DNA of 64,000 nucleotides from Vannielia litorea (GCF_019801175.1 NZ_JAHVJR010000001.1:1860001-1924000), one strand, 5' to 3'. Counted from the stretch's first letter, positions 42,272 through 51,928 are shown. The notes: generated by a model not told the origin, from the letters alone. A program made the numbers and translations.

Positions 42272-44224
42272 ATGCCACTCACATTCCGCCGCAGCGGCTC
42301 CGCTGCCTCCTGCTCCGCTCTTGCGCTGCTCGCGCTCTCGGGCGGGGCACTCCACGCGCAGGATGCGCAACCCGTTTTCACCCTCGACCCGATCATCGTG
42401 CAGCAGCGCGACGAGCTGGGCGACGAGGCCGACCGCGCGACCTCGATGTATGTCTCCGACCGTGAACTCGAGCGCGCCCGCACCGGCGACCTGAAAGACC
42501 TGTTCTCGGGCATCGCCTCGGTCTCCGTTGGCGGCGCGCTGCCGCTGACCCAGAAGATCTTTGTCAACGGCGTCGATATGCTGAACCTCGGCGTTACCGT
42601 CGATGGCACAGCGCAGAACAACCGCGCCTTCCACCACGTCTCGGCCAACGCCATCGACCCCGGCCTGCTCAAGCAGGTCCGCGCCGATGCCACCGTCTCG
42701 CCCGCCGATGCTGGCCCCTATGCGCTGGCGGGCTCGGTCGTGTTTGAAACTGTGGATGCCACCGACATTCTGGAGCCGGGCGACAGCTTTGGCGGCAACG
42801 TCCGCCTGTCTTTCTCCGACAACGACCAGACCCTGCAATCGGCGCTCACTCTCGCCGGTCAGCAAGGCGGCTTCGAATGGCTGCTCTACGGCAAGCTGGC
42901 CGATGGCGAAGACTATGAGGACGGCGACGGCAACCGCGTTTACGGCACCCGCGCCGCGCTGGAGAGCTACCTCGGCAAGGTCGCCTACGAGAAGAACGGC
43001 CACCGCTTCGAATTCTCGGCCCAGCGCCTGATGGACAGCTCCCTGCGGCAGGAACGCGCGAACTTCGGCGGCTTCAACGGCGTCGACGACGCGCTGACGC
43101 TCTACAATACCACGCGCGAGAGCTACTCCTTCGTCTACGAGACCCCCGATGCCACCGGCATGTGGGACCCGCGCGTACACATCGGTTACTCCGAAAGCGA
43201 GATCGTGAAGCCCGACCCGTGGGACAGCAACGGCCGCTCCGGCACCTTCTCGGCAACCTTCCAGAACACCTTCCACCTGAACGAAGGCAACACGGTGACC
43301 GCCGGGATCGACTATCAGGACCGCTTCGGCAACTACCTGAGCCCGAACTACGCCGAGGATCAGACCGAAGAATCCCAGAACGTCGGGCTGTTCGCCCAGG
43401 CGCGGCTGCAGCCGACCGACCGGCTCAAGGTGTCCTTCGGTGCACGCTATGACAGCCAGAGCTTTACCGGCGTGAACGGCTTCGAGGGGGACTTCTCAGG
43501 CTGGTCCGGCAACGCCTCCCTCGCCTTCGCCGCGACCGACGAACTCACCCTGCGCGGCGGGGTCTCCTCGGTGTTCGGCGGGCTGGTGATCGAAGACAAC
43601 TACGAATACTGGCGGATGCTGAGCGCCACGGCCTACGACGGGCTGGAAGCCGCCCGGGCCGACAACGCCACAATCGGCTTCGACTGGACGCGCGGTGACC
43701 TCACGCTCTCTGGTGAGCTCTTCGTCACCGAGATCAAGAATGCCCGCAGCAGCACCAACAACTTCGATTTCAAGAGCAAGGGCTTCAACCTCGGCGTAAC
43801 CTACGGCTGGGGCACCGGCTTTGCCCGCATGACGCTCTCGCACAGCGATGTCGAGATCGACGGCGCGTCCGGTGAGAGCTTCACGGCGCAGGACTACGGC
43901 GCGCCGCTCGGCACGCTGGTGGCTTTCGAAGTCGAGCAGGAAACCCGCGTCGATGGCCTGAAGGTCGGCGGCGGTCTCGATGTTGCACTGGATTACGACT
44001 TCGACGATCCGGCCCTGAACGACTTCGACGGCTACACTGTGGTCAATGCCTGGGCCGAATACGTGCCGCCCAGCCTGCCCAACCTGACCATCCGCGCCGA
44101 GGTCAACAACCTCTTCGACGAGCAATATGCCGACCGTGCAACCTATGGCGGCGAATACGGCACGATCACCCCGCTGCGCGAGCCGGGCCGCACCATCTCG
44201 CTGGTAGCCGTCGCCAAGTTCTGA
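42272..44224 (+). CDS. TonB-dependent receptor (second iron-region receptor)
   Basis: 650-residue outer-membrane receptor with a signal peptide (cleavage near LHAQ), a TonB-box-like FTLDPIIVQQ, a plug domain with GIASVSVGGALPLTQKIFVNGVDM, and a beta barrel ending TISLVAVAKF (terminal Phe). The plug lacks the RGPxSxLxG motif of the first receptor; instead KQVRADATVSPADAGPYALAGSVVFET occupies that place, as in haem/hydroxamate-type receptors. ATG at 42272 follows AGGGGAC. NLTIRAEVNNLFDEQYADRATY is the usual C-terminal signature. Substrate unknown. Confidence 0.9.
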   Translation: MPLTFRRSGSAASCSALALLALSGGALHAQDAQPVFTLDPIIVQQRDELGDEADRATSMYVSDRELERARTGDLKDLFSGIASVSVGGALPLTQKIFVNGVDMLNLGVTVDGTAQNNRAFHHVSANAIDPGLLKQVRADATVSPADAGPYALAGSVVFETVDATDILEPGDSFGGNVRLSFSDNDQTLQSALTLAGQQGGFEWLLYGKLADGEDYEDGDGNRVYGTRAALESYLGKVAYEKNGHRFEFSAQRLMDSSLRQERANFGGFNGVDDALTLYNTTRESYSFVYETPDATGMWDPRVHIGYSESEIVKPDPWDSNGRSGTFSATFQNTFHLNEGNTVTAGIDYQDRFGNYLSPNYAEDQTEESQNVGLFAQARLQPTDRLKVSFGARYDSQSFTGVNGFEGDFSGWSGNASLAFAATDELTLRGGVSSVFGGLVIEDNYEYWRMLSATAYDGLEAARADNATIGFDWTRGDLTLSGELFVTEIKNARSSTNNFDFKSKGFNLGVTYGWGTGFARMTLSHSDVEIDGASGESFTAQDYGAPLGTLVAFEVEQETRVDGLKVGGGLDVALDYDFDDPALNDFDGYTVVNAWAEYVPPSLPNLTIRAEVNNLFDEQYADRATYGGEYGTITPLREPGRTISLVAVAKF

Positions 44225-44245
44225 GCAGGAACAGCAGCCGAAACC

Positions 44246-44278
44246 AGACGCCGCCGGTGCCCCGCATCGGCGGCGTCT
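44246..44278. terminator. Bidirectional terminator between TonB receptor and MarR gene
   Basis: Perfect 11-bp stem AGACGCCGCCG (44246-44256) / CGGCGGCGTCT (44268-44278) with an 11-base loop sits between the convergent receptor and MarR genes. The strong GC stem and position support termination for both. Confidence 0.75.
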
Positions 44279-44755
44279 TCAGTCGTAGAGCCGGATGAGC
44301 ACGCGGGCGAGCTCATAAGCCTCATCGACCGAGAGCCGTGCGCCGATCTCTTCGGCGATGGCTTCGCTGTAAACGGCCCAGATCTCCATGTACTTGCCCT
44401 TGCCCGCCTCGGTCAACCGCAACACCTTGCCCCGCCCCGGGCCGGGAGCGGATGCGCTCGAGATCCACCCCTCCTCCTCCAGACGGGCTGCATGGCGCGA
44501 CAGTGCATATTGGGTCGTGAAGAGTTTGCGCTCCAAGGCGGCCATCGCCATGCCCTCGGGGCCGGCGCGCTCCAACTCCAGCAGGATCTCGTACCACACA
44601 GGGTCGCCCACGCCGATCTCTCGCAGAGCGCGCGCGATGCGAGCGCCGGTGCTGCGGTGAATGCGCAGCAGGTTGAACCACACCCGGTTGGCGCCCATCC
44701 CCGGGTCGGCGTCATCGGCAAACAGCTCTGCTCGGGCGTTCGGGTGATCTTCCAT
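44279..44755 (-). CDS. MarR-family transcriptional regulator
   Basis: 158-residue winged-helix regulator: LREIGVGDPVWYEILLELER, AALERKLFTTQYALSRHAARLEEEGWI (recognition helix) and KVLRLTEAGKGKY (wing). MarR proteins commonly repress efflux or stress genes, and an ABC exporter ends 20 to 84 bases upstream in the same direction, so the pair is probably one unit. The ATG at 44755 gives the usual family length; a GTG at 44818 with a GGGTGGGG ribosome binding site would add 21 residues and cannot be excluded. Confidence 0.88.
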   Translation of the reverse strand: MEDHPNARAELFADDADPGMGANRVWFNLLRIHRSTGARIARALREIGVGDPVWYEILLELERAGPEGMAMAALERKLFTTQYALSRHAARLEEEGWISSASAPGPGRGKVLRLTEAGKGKYMEIWAVYSEAIAEEIGARLSVDEAYELARVLIRLYD

Positions 44756-44838
44756 GCTGGTCCGCGTGATGCTCTGGCCGTTCACCTCTACCGCGCGGGC
44801 GGGCGGCGGGCCAGCCACAAGCGCCCCACCCTGCCCGC

Positions 44839-46539
44839 TCAGCTGATGAGCGCGTGATAGGCCGCCTGCCGGTCCACCAACTCGTCATGGGTGCCCATCT
44901 CCACGATCCGGCCCTGATCGAGCACGATGATGCGGTCGGCGTGGCGGATGGTGTTGAGCCGGTGGGCGATGGTGAGCGTGGTGCGCCCTTCGGAGAGCCG
45001 GGTCAGCGCCGCCTGCACCTCGCGCTCGGTGCCGCGGTCGAGCGCCGAGGTCGCCTCGTCCAGCAGCAGGATCGGCGGGTTCTTCAGGAACACGCGGGCA
45101 ATCGCCACCCGCTGCCGCTGCCCGCCCGAAAGCATCACACCGCGCTCGCCAACCATCGTGTCGAGCCCGTCCGGCAGCTCGCGCACCAGCCCGCCGAGCT
45201 GCGCGTTCTCCACCGCCGCCATGATCGCCGCCTCATCGGCCTCCAGCGCACCATAGGCGATGTTCTCGCGCAACGTGCCGCCGAACAGGAACACATCCTG
45301 GCTGACCAGTCCGACCTGGCTCCGTAGCGAGGCCAGCGTCATCTCGCGGATCGGCATGCCGTCAATCCGGATCTCGCCCGCGCTCGGTTCGTAAAACCGG
45401 GGCACCAGTGCGGCCAGCGTCGTCTTGCCCGCGCCCGAATGCCCCACCAGCGCCACCTGCTCGCCGGGGGCGATCTCGAGGAAGATATCATGCAGCACGC
45501 CGCGCGCGCCGTCATAGGCAAAGCTCACCTTGTCAAAGCTGATCGCCCCGGTCAGCGCGGGCGCCTCGCGTGCGTCCTCCGCATCGGTGATCTCGGGGGC
45601 GGTGTTCATCAGTTCGAGGTAGCGGCGAAAGCCCGCGATACCGCGCGGGTAAAGCTCCAGCACCGCCGCGATCTTCTCCAACGGGCGAAAGAACACGCCG
45701 ACCAGCAGCAGGAAGGCCACGTAGGAGCCGGTGCTGAGGCTGCCCTGAAACACGTAGCCCGCGCCCACGACCATAACCACCACCTGCACCACCCGCAGCC
45801 CCATGTAATGCAGCGCGGTGACGCCCGCCATGATCCGGTAGGCCTCCAGCTTGGTGGTGCGATACCGGGTGTTGTCCTCGCCAAAGAGCGCCCGCTCATG
45901 CGGCTCGTTGGTGAAGGCCTGCACCACCCGGATGCCGCCGATGCTCTCCTCCAGCCGCACGTTGAAGGCTCCGACGCGGGCATAGATCGCTTGCCACGCC
46001 CGGGTCATCCGCCCGCCGTAGTGGGCCAGCAGCCAGGCCATGACCGGCACGATCACGAGGGTGATGAGCGCCAGTTGCGGATGCAGCCAGAGCATCAGCG
46101 CGAAGGCCCCGATAAAGGTCATGATCGCGATGAACAGGTCTTCCGGCCCGTGGTGGGCAACCTCGCCGATCTCTTCGAGGTCGCGCGTCACCCGCGCCAC
46201 CAGCTTGCCGGTCTCGGCCCGGTCGAACCACGACCAACTGAGCCGCGTGAGCCGGTCGAACGCACGCGCCCGCATCTCTGTTTCGATATTGATACCCAGC
46301 ATGTGGCCCCAATAGGTGACGATCGCCATGAGCACTGTGTTGATCACATAAACCGCCACAAGCCCTGCCGCCGCCAGCACGGTCAGCGCCCAGTCGCCCT
46401 GCGGCAGCAGCGTGTCGATGAACCCCGCAATGGCCAACGGAAAAGCCAACTCCAGCAGGCCCGAGGCAACGGCACAGCCGAAGTCGAGCCAGAACAGCCG
46501 CATATGCGGGCGATAGTAGTCGAAGAAAAGGCGGATCAT
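44839..46539 (-). CDS. ABC exporter (fused membrane and ATPase domains)
   Basis: 566-residue half-transporter of the MsbA/lipid-drug exporter type. Six hydrophobic segments (about 15-300) are followed by an ATPase domain with Walker A GHSGAGKTT, Q-loop SQDV, signature LSGGQRQRVAIARV, Walker B ILLLDEATSALD and the H-loop TIAHRL. The ATG at 46539 gives the family start (MIRLFFDYYRPHM); longer frames have no similarity. It could export siderophore or drugs given the iron genes nearby and the linked MarR regulator. It works as a homodimer. Confidence 0.92.
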   Translation of the reverse strand: MIRLFFDYYRPHMRLFWLDFGCAVASGLLELAFPLAIAGFIDTLLPQGDWALTVLAAAGLVAVYVINTVLMAIVTYWGHMLGINIETEMRARAFDRLTRLSWSWFDRAETGKLVARVTRDLEEIGEVAHHGPEDLFIAIMTFIGAFALMLWLHPQLALITLVIVPVMAWLLAHYGGRMTRAWQAIYARVGAFNVRLEESIGGIRVVQAFTNEPHERALFGEDNTRYRTTKLEAYRIMAGVTALHYMGLRVVQVVVMVVGAGYVFQGSLSTGSYVAFLLLVGVFFRPLEKIAAVLELYPRGIAGFRRYLELMNTAPEITDAEDAREAPALTGAISFDKVSFAYDGARGVLHDIFLEIAPGEQVALVGHSGAGKTTLAALVPRFYEPSAGEIRIDGMPIREMTLASLRSQVGLVSQDVFLFGGTLRENIAYGALEADEAAIMAAVENAQLGGLVRELPDGLDTMVGERGVMLSGGQRQRVAIARVFLKNPPILLLDEATSALDRGTEREVQAALTRLSEGRTTLTIAHRLNTIRHADRIIVLDQGRIVEMGTHDELVDRQAAYHALIS

Positions 46540-46847
46540 GGGGCGAGGATGTGTAGCACCCTCCCCTCTTAGGCTGACCGCGGAGGGACTACCAGAAACG
46601 AAATGCACCGCTCGCATAGTCAGGCCGCCTTGGGCTGTTTCCGCAGACCATCCACAAGGGTTGTTGCCTACAGCGGGGCCAATCTCGCATGAAACGGTGA
46701 TAGTGGCGGAAGAGGTGTCCGCCATCTAAGTGTATCAGAGAGCATCAAGAAATCTCATGAGAGCCAAGAAGACGTCTATTAAGCAGATACTATTCGCCGG
46801 AAAGTGTCGCAGGTTGTAGCGCGTGATGTCATAGCATGGCGCACTGA
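46540..46847. other. Intergenic region before integrase
   Basis: 308 bases between the ABC exporter start and the integrase repeats. I see no RNA gene; a tRNA expected as target of a P4-type integrase is not present on either strand here. Base composition drops toward the integrase. Confidence 0.5.
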
Positions 46848-46870
46848 ATGTGGGGCTAGATGTGGGGCTT
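46848..46870 (+). repeat. Tandem 11-base repeats ATGTGGGGCT(A/T) upstream of integrase
   Basis: Two copies (46848-46858, 46860-46870) at a 12-base period lie 43 bases before the integrase ATG. Such direct repeats near P4-type integrase genes are candidate arm-type recombinase sites; attL or attR was not located. Confidence 0.55.
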
Positions 46871-46913
46871 AACTCCTACTATCCTAACGCCAGACGCCCC
46901 TTGGGAGTGGACC

Positions 46914-48128
46914 ATGCTAACTGACACCAAGGCACGAAAGTTGTCCCCATCGGGAAGGGCATTGGCCGTAGGAGGTGTACCGGGATTGTACCTTCGTCCC
47001 GGAAAATCCGTCGGGACCGGTAAGTTCCAGTTGCGCTTTGTTTCGCCCTTCACCGGCAAGAGAAGAGACATGGGCCTTGGTACCTATCCAGCCACAGGTC
47101 TGTCAAAAGCTCGCAAGCTTGCGATGGCTGCAAGGGAGCTGATCGCGAGCGGGATCGATCCGATCAATCGTAGGGCAGAAGAGCAAACTCTGGCATCCGC
47201 GCAACGAGAGATACCCACTTTCGAAAAGGCCGCCGTGACCTTGTATGAAGAGATTGCACCCGGCTTCAAAAATACTAAGCATCGCGCTCAGTGGATTACG
47301 ACACTCCGCACCTACGTTTTTCCTGCCATTGGGAAACTAAAGGTCGACGGCCTGACCCCAGCAGATTTCGCCACAGGTCTAAGACCGATCTGGCTGTCCA
47401 AACCCGAGACCGCCAGTCGCGTTGCTCAGCGGTGTGACCGCGTCATGCTCTGGTGCCTTGCCCATGGCTACACCAGCACCAACCCCGTCGCAGCGCTCCC
47501 TGCCCTGCTCCCGAAGCCGCCAAGCAAACGGGACAGAGTCCGTCACCACCCATCAGTTCCTTGGCGCTCCATGCCTCAGGTATGCGAAGACTTGTTTCAC
47601 AAAACAGAGACATCGGTCGGTCGAATGGCCCTGCTATTCACAATCCTCACTGCGGCGCGATCGGAGGAGGTGCGTGAAGCCACATGGTCAGAGATCAATC
47701 TCGAAACGGCAACCTGGTCATTGCCAGCCGAACGAATGAAAGCTCGGCAACCACATCGTGTTCCCTTGAGCCGCCAAGCACTCGGCATCCTGAGGGCACG
47801 CGCTGAGTTTTCTGGCCAACAGGGCTACATTTTCTCTTATAGAGCCGGTCGGCCACTCAGCGGCATGACGCTCTTGAAAGTCCTTAGAGACCACAAGGTT
47901 GCCAGTGACACTCCTGGCCGGATTGCAACGACCCACGGCTTCCGATCCAGTTTCCGCGACTGGGCATCAGAAAACGGTTACGCCCGAGACCTCGCCGAGC
48001 GTGCCCTGGCTCACACTGTTTCGAACGCGACCGAAGCCGCCTACCACCGCACCGATCTGTTGGAGCAACGTCGGGAAATGATGGAGTCTTGGGCAGATTG
48101 GGTATTCGGCGAGCGCACTAAGCCGTGA
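46914..48128 (+). CDS. P4-type tyrosine integrase
   Basis: 404-residue recombinase. The N-terminal DUF4102-like domain (LSPSGRALAVGGVPGLYLRPGKS, GTYPATGLSKARKLA) and the C-terminal catalytic domain are present with the active-site Arg in TAARSEEV, HGFRSSFRDW (His-x-x-Arg) and the Tyr in AAYHRTDLLEQRR. P4-type integrases insert genomic islands, usually into tRNA or tmRNA genes. The ATG at 46914 has a GGGAG ribosome binding site. Codon use is less GC-biased than flanking genes. It marks the left end of the accessory region that follows. Confidence 0.92.
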   Translation: MLTDTKARKLSPSGRALAVGGVPGLYLRPGKSVGTGKFQLRFVSPFTGKRRDMGLGTYPATGLSKARKLAMAARELIASGIDPINRRAEEQTLASAQREIPTFEKAAVTLYEEIAPGFKNTKHRAQWITTLRTYVFPAIGKLKVDGLTPADFATGLRPIWLSKPETASRVAQRCDRVMLWCLAHGYTSTNPVAALPALLPKPPSKRDRVRHHPSVPWRSMPQVCEDLFHKTETSVGRMALLFTILTAARSEEVREATWSEINLETATWSLPAERMKARQPHRVPLSRQALGILRARAEFSGQQGYIFSYRAGRPLSGMTLLKVLRDHKVASDTPGRIATTHGFRSSFRDWASENGYARDLAERALAHTVSNATEAAYHRTDLLEQRREMMESWADWVFGERTKP

Positions 48129-48840
48129 AATGCGCCTGCGATCTCCCGATTTGAACGTTTGTGGCTCCAAATCGCTACGGCCCACACGAATGCCTATTGA
48201 ACGAAATCTGGGTGAGCGGCTTTACGCAGACCTCAACCACAAGGATTGAACAAGAGCGTGGGACACGTCGTCTGTCGCAGAAAGGATCTGTCAGTGCTTT
48301 GAGCGGCAAGCGGACTTTGGCTGCAGTTACGAGTTGAGTGCCGCGAGCTTCCAAAGCGGACGCTAGTTGTTGGAGTAGGTCGTCTCGGGTCAATTCCAGA
48401 CGTGGTACGGATGGCTCTAGATTATTCCACTCTCGCAAAGCAAACGTCAGTTGCGGAGATTGGCACGAGGGGCAAGGTGTTGGCCGTCGAGTGCACGAAT
48501 TCTCCCGCCCGACCGACAAGAGCGGGAAGCTGACCTTCGCTGCAGGAGTGAGACATTTAAGCTGCCATGTAGGAAGCGAGCATCCAGGCCACGCCGAACT
48601 CGGGCTTGACGCTGCATCGCTGCAAGGCGGCTTCGAGCCCAGAGTGACGTATGCTGCGCCGCGAGCGAACGGCGGCTTCGATGGCCCGAGTGGCGATGCT
48701 CTTTTGCCGCTTCATGCCAATCAGAGCCGGATCGGGAAGCTCGTGGTGTGTTCGGTCGGTTGCCGGGCATCACCTTGATGTTATTCTCGTTTCCCCCGAT
48801 ACTGAGGGCTGAATGCAGTGACTCCACAAATGGACTGCCA
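48129..48840. other. Gene-poor decayed spacer
   Basis: 712 bases without a credible gene. Short open frames here have no recognisable similarity or ribosome binding site. Words such as CCAAAGCGGAC, CGGACTTTGG and GAAGCTGACCTTCGCTGC recur in variant form, like the degenerate intergenic sequence common in this family. Confidence 0.5.
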
Positions 48841-50028
48841 ATGTCTCATCGTTTTGCACTTGTCGGCGTCGCTGCGCTGGCCGCTCTTCTGGTTTCACCG
48901 GTCTTTGCTCAAGGTCACGATAGCCCGCCGCCCGGCGACGGCGGTCCGCCGCCGATGTCGGAGGAGGATCAGGCGCTGAGCAAAGCGCTTCAGGCGCGCA
49001 TGGGCGACACCAGCACCCTGATGGAGAGCGTGCCGATCCCCGACGCCGCCGCCGAGTGCGGAGAGACTCCGGGCTACGGGCGGATGCTGTGTTTGATCGA
49101 TCTGCTGAAGGCCGACGTGTCGGAGGACGTCCTCGGGCAACTGCAATTGGATTATTCCCGCACCGAGGCGGAATACTGGAGCAACCTGCCTGCCGGGGCT
49201 TTTCCGAAGCGGCCAGGCGTTCTGCTGGGCGAGTTGAACACAAAACAGCGCGGGCTGGTCAAAGCGATCATGATGGAAGCCACCAGCGGTGAGATCAACG
49301 AAGGCTGGGACGAGATGGTCCAGACGTTGAACGCCGATGACTACATCAACACCGTCAGCACCGATTACAAGGCCGGCTATTCCTCCTACAACACCAAGTT
49401 CGCTTTCCTCGGCACGCCCGGGTCGACAGGCGTATGGGAGCTCTACTATGGTGGGCACCACATGGCCTTTGCCAATACCTATGTCGACGGGGAGCTTGCA
49501 GGGGCCACCCCTTCCTTCCGGGGCGTCGAGCCTTTCCCCTATTTCGAAATGAACGGTCGGGTGAACCAACCGCTCACGCAGGAACGCGACGCCTTTGCCA
49601 CGCTGCTCAGCGCACTGTCGGAGGATCAACGCGCAGTTGCCGAACTGGAAGGAACCTACCGGGACATCCTCGCCGGGCCACAGGCCGATGACGCGATTCC
49701 CGACAGCTTCGAAGGTCTGCCCGTTGCGGAACTGGATGCCGATCAGACAGCCCTGCTTCTGGCCGCGATCGAAACATATGTCGGCGACATTTCCGAACCC
49801 GACGCAGCAGCCTACATGGAGAGATACACATCCGAGCTGCCCGACACCTATCTCGGCTATTCCGGCACGCCGCAGCTGAGCGCGGAGGATGATTACGTCC
49901 GGGTGCATGGGCCGTCGCTCTGGATCGAGTTCTCGCTTCAATCGAACAAGTCCACCGACAAGGTGGGGAACCACCCGCATTCAGTCTGGCGCGATCTGAC
50001 CGACGACTACGGCGGGCAGGCGGAGTGA
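48841..50028 (+). CDS. Secreted DUF3500-family protein
   Basis: 395-residue exported protein with a clear signal peptide (MSHRFALVGVAALAALLVSPVFA, cleavage before QGHD). The body matches the DUF3500 family pattern: LNTKQRGLVKAIMMEATSG, FAFLGTPGSTGVWELYYGGHHMAFANTYVDG, and VHGPSLWIEFSLQSNKS near the C-terminus. Biochemical role unknown; a His-rich YGGHHMA stretch might bind metal. The ATG at 48841 begins the signal peptide, though no strong ribosome binding site is seen. Its TGA overlaps the GTG start of the next gene. Confidence 0.85.
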   Translation: MSHRFALVGVAALAALLVSPVFAQGHDSPPPGDGGPPPMSEEDQALSKALQARMGDTSTLMESVPIPDAAAECGETPGYGRMLCLIDLLKADVSEDVLGQLQLDYSRTEAEYWSNLPAGAFPKRPGVLLGELNTKQRGLVKAIMMEATSGEINEGWDEMVQTLNADDYINTVSTDYKAGYSSYNTKFAFLGTPGSTGVWELYYGGHHMAFANTYVDGELAGATPSFRGVEPFPYFEMNGRVNQPLTQERDAFATLLSALSEDQRAVAELEGTYRDILAGPQADDAIPDSFEGLPVAELDADQTALLLAAIETYVGDISEPDAAAYMERYTSELPDTYLGYSGTPQLSAEDDYVRVHGPSLWIEFSLQSNKSTDKVGNHPHSVWRDLTDDYGGQAE

Positions 50029-50582
50029 TCTGGCGGTCGGGCCTTCTTGCGTTATCGGTTCTTGTCGGCTGTGCAGCTTCTGTTCTTGCACATGCCTTGC
50101 CCGGCAGCGTCCTACTGTTGCGTGAGCAGGGATCCTCTTTACAGCTGACGGTCCAGTTCCCGGTGGAAGACCTGATCATCGCGGCGCCCGAGCTTTCTGA
50201 TATGGAGGCGCTGCCGCCAAGCCAGCCGTTGCCGCAAGAGCTAGCGGCGGCGTTGGCGCGCTATCTCGAGCACCATCTTTCCGTGACGCGCGATGCTGCG
50301 CCCTTGGACCTGACAATGACCGATGCGCGCATTCAGTCCGCGTACCATGACCATCTGGGTCAATTTTCCTTGGTCATCAGCCAGTGGCACGTGACGGGCT
50401 CCGTGGATCGCTCATCCCATCTGGTGCTGACCTATGACGCTGTGATGCACGAGGTGCGCAATCATCGTGCGGCGGTTCTATGGGATGAACAGAACGGAGA
50501 ATTGCGCCCGATTTCAGAGTTCGGCTACCTCGCCGCAGCCGATGGCGTTCCGCTCAATCCGACCGCGACCGATCCGGAGTGA
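50025..50582 (+). CDS. Secreted protein resembling the N-terminal region of HupE/UreJ-type proteins
   Basis: 185-residue exported protein starting from a GTG that overlaps the DUF3500 stop (GTGA). A signal peptide (cleavage near VLAHA) is followed by HALPGSVLLLREQGSSLQLTVQFPVEDLIIAAPEL, the pattern found in the periplasmic N-terminal part of HupE/UreJ-like membrane proteins that often pair with DUF3500 proteins. The expected C-terminal membrane segments are missing and nothing recognisable follows, so this may be a stand-alone secreted protein or a truncated gene. Function unknown. Confidence 0.7.
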   Translation: MIWRSGLLALSVLVGCAASVLAHALPGSVLLLREQGSSLQLTVQFPVEDLIIAAPELSDMEALPPSQPLPQELAAALARYLEHHLSVTRDAAPLDLTMTDARIQSAYHDHLGQFSLVISQWHVTGSVDRSSHLVLTYDAVMHEVRNHRAAVLWDEQNGELRPISEFGYLAAADGVPLNPTATDPE

Positions 50583-50995
50583 GCTAGACCCGGAACCAGC
50601 TCCGATATCCATCGTCTCCGGAATGACATGAGCTCAGGCAAACGCCAGGTAGAGACCCGGCATTTACATGTTTAGGCGGTCCAAACGGACCATGTTGTGA
50701 GATGCAGCGAATGTCTGCAAAGTCCGCACATCGGACCTCGGCCATTGGAAAATTCTGCGCGACGCACGAACGGCCGCTTCGGTAAAGCTGCGCCGCGGCG
50801 TCTTCACCCAGCCTCAAGGTCCGCAAAGGGCCGAGAGCCGACAAGGGAGATCTTGGCCGGGATCATAGGTTTGCCGCGACTCCAGCGGAACACATTGCTG
50901 ATTGCGCGAGCGAAGGTTTCACCGAGTCCACGTCTCAATTCCCGGGGTCTCCTAACGTGGTGTTGGCCTATCATTTCGACTGAACGAGCTCGCGC
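50583..50995. other. Gene-poor decayed spacer
   Basis: 413 bases with no credible gene on either strand. The motif AATGTCTGCAAAGTCCGC and related CGGAC words resemble the degenerate intergenic sequence seen at 48129-48840. It separates the DUF3500 pair from the LysR gene. Confidence 0.5.
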
Positions 50996-51886
50996 TTACC
51001 GGAGTTGAGCAGCGGCTTCCTTGAGCAACCCGCGAGCATGCTGCACCCTTGCCGACAGACGGCGACCGCGGCGCATGACCAACCAAAGTTCGTGCCATCT
51101 ACGCCTCGGGAGTTGGACGACTGAAAGGCTCGCCTTGTCCGAAAAAGCCTCGATACCGCTACGGGGCAGAAGTGTGTAGCCGATACCACGGGCAACGGGC
51201 GCAGGGATCTGCCCGATCTGATTGATTGATCCGCGCACGTTCAACCGGTCGGATCCAGGGTAATCATCCGAGAAGTTCAGCCTCAGCAGGTCATCAGCGT
51301 AGCTATAGCCATCGGGATGCGCGATGAAGCCACGGGCATCCAGTTCCGCGAAGGACATCGGCGTGTCGGCCGAATTCGCGGGCAGGACGAGGCACAACTC
51401 TTCCCGTGCGAGTTTCTGAGCCTCGAGCCGCACATGGTTTGGGTCCGCCCCAAGCACGCCCAGGTCGAAACGTCCTTCCAGCAAACCCGCTAGGATCTCG
51501 GCTTGTGGAGCCGCTTCGAGGTGAACACTCAGATCGGGCGCGGCACGCATCCAGGGCAACAGGTTTGGGTAGACCAGCATCGCGAAGCTGCCCGAGCACG
51601 CGATGGTGACCGGCCCCGCGTCCCGGTCGTCCGTGTCGATGAGGTCGCGCAGGCGCTTTTCTTCTTCCCTGCGCGACAGGCCGAGCTCGAATACCGCCTC
51701 GCCCGCTGGTGTGAGGATGAAGCTCTTTCCCTGTCGACTGATTAGCGCCATTCCGACCTGCTGTTCGAGCTTCCGGAGATGTTGGCTTACACCGGGTTGG
51801 GTCATGTTCAAGCGCACTGCAGCTTGGGTGAAGTGCCCGGTCTCGCAGATTGTGGTGAAGGTCTCGAGCCATGTGGCGTTGAGCAT
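50996..51886 (-). CDS. LysR-family transcriptional regulator
   Basis: 296-residue LysR regulator. The N-terminal helix-turn-helix is LETFTTICETGHFTQAAVRLNMTQPGVSQHLRKLEQQVG, followed by the periplasmic-binding-like effector domain. The ATG at 51886 gives the canonical start (MLNATWLETF). It diverges from the VOC-fold gene 103 bases away, the classic arrangement of LysR with its target. A TTAT-TG-ATAA dyad at 51919-51928 lies between them. Confidence 0.93.
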   Translation of the reverse strand: MLNATWLETFTTICETGHFTQAAVRLNMTQPGVSQHLRKLEQQVGMALISRQGKSFILTPAGEAVFELGLSRREEEKRLRDLIDTDDRDAGPVTIACSGSFAMLVYPNLLPWMRAAPDLSVHLEAAPQAEILAGLLEGRFDLGVLGADPNHVRLEAQKLAREELCLVLPANSADTPMSFAELDARGFIAHPDGYSYADDLLRLNFSDDYPGSDRLNVRGSINQIGQIPAPVARGIGYTLLPRSGIEAFSDKASLSVVQLPRRRWHELWLVMRRGRRLSARVQHARGLLKEAAAQLR

Positions 51887-51918
51887 CGGATGATAACACT
51901 TCGTTTGGTTTTCTATTT

Positions 51919-51928
51919 TTATTGATAA
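51919..51928. promoter_or_regulatory. Candidate LysR-binding dyad
   Basis: TTAT-TG-ATAA is a perfect 4-bp-arm dyad in the A/T-rich gap between divergent LysR and VOC genes. Its position fits an LTTR site, though the arms are short and could be chance in A/T-rich sequence. Confidence 0.35.

Noticed and set aside
46540..46913. tRNA gene as integrase target
   Set aside because: I looked for a cloverleaf with TTC-type T-loop and acceptor stem on both strands and found none.
48175..48519. Small minus-strand frame after the integrase
   Set aside because: No similarity, no ribosome binding site, and it lies in a spacer with decayed repeated words.
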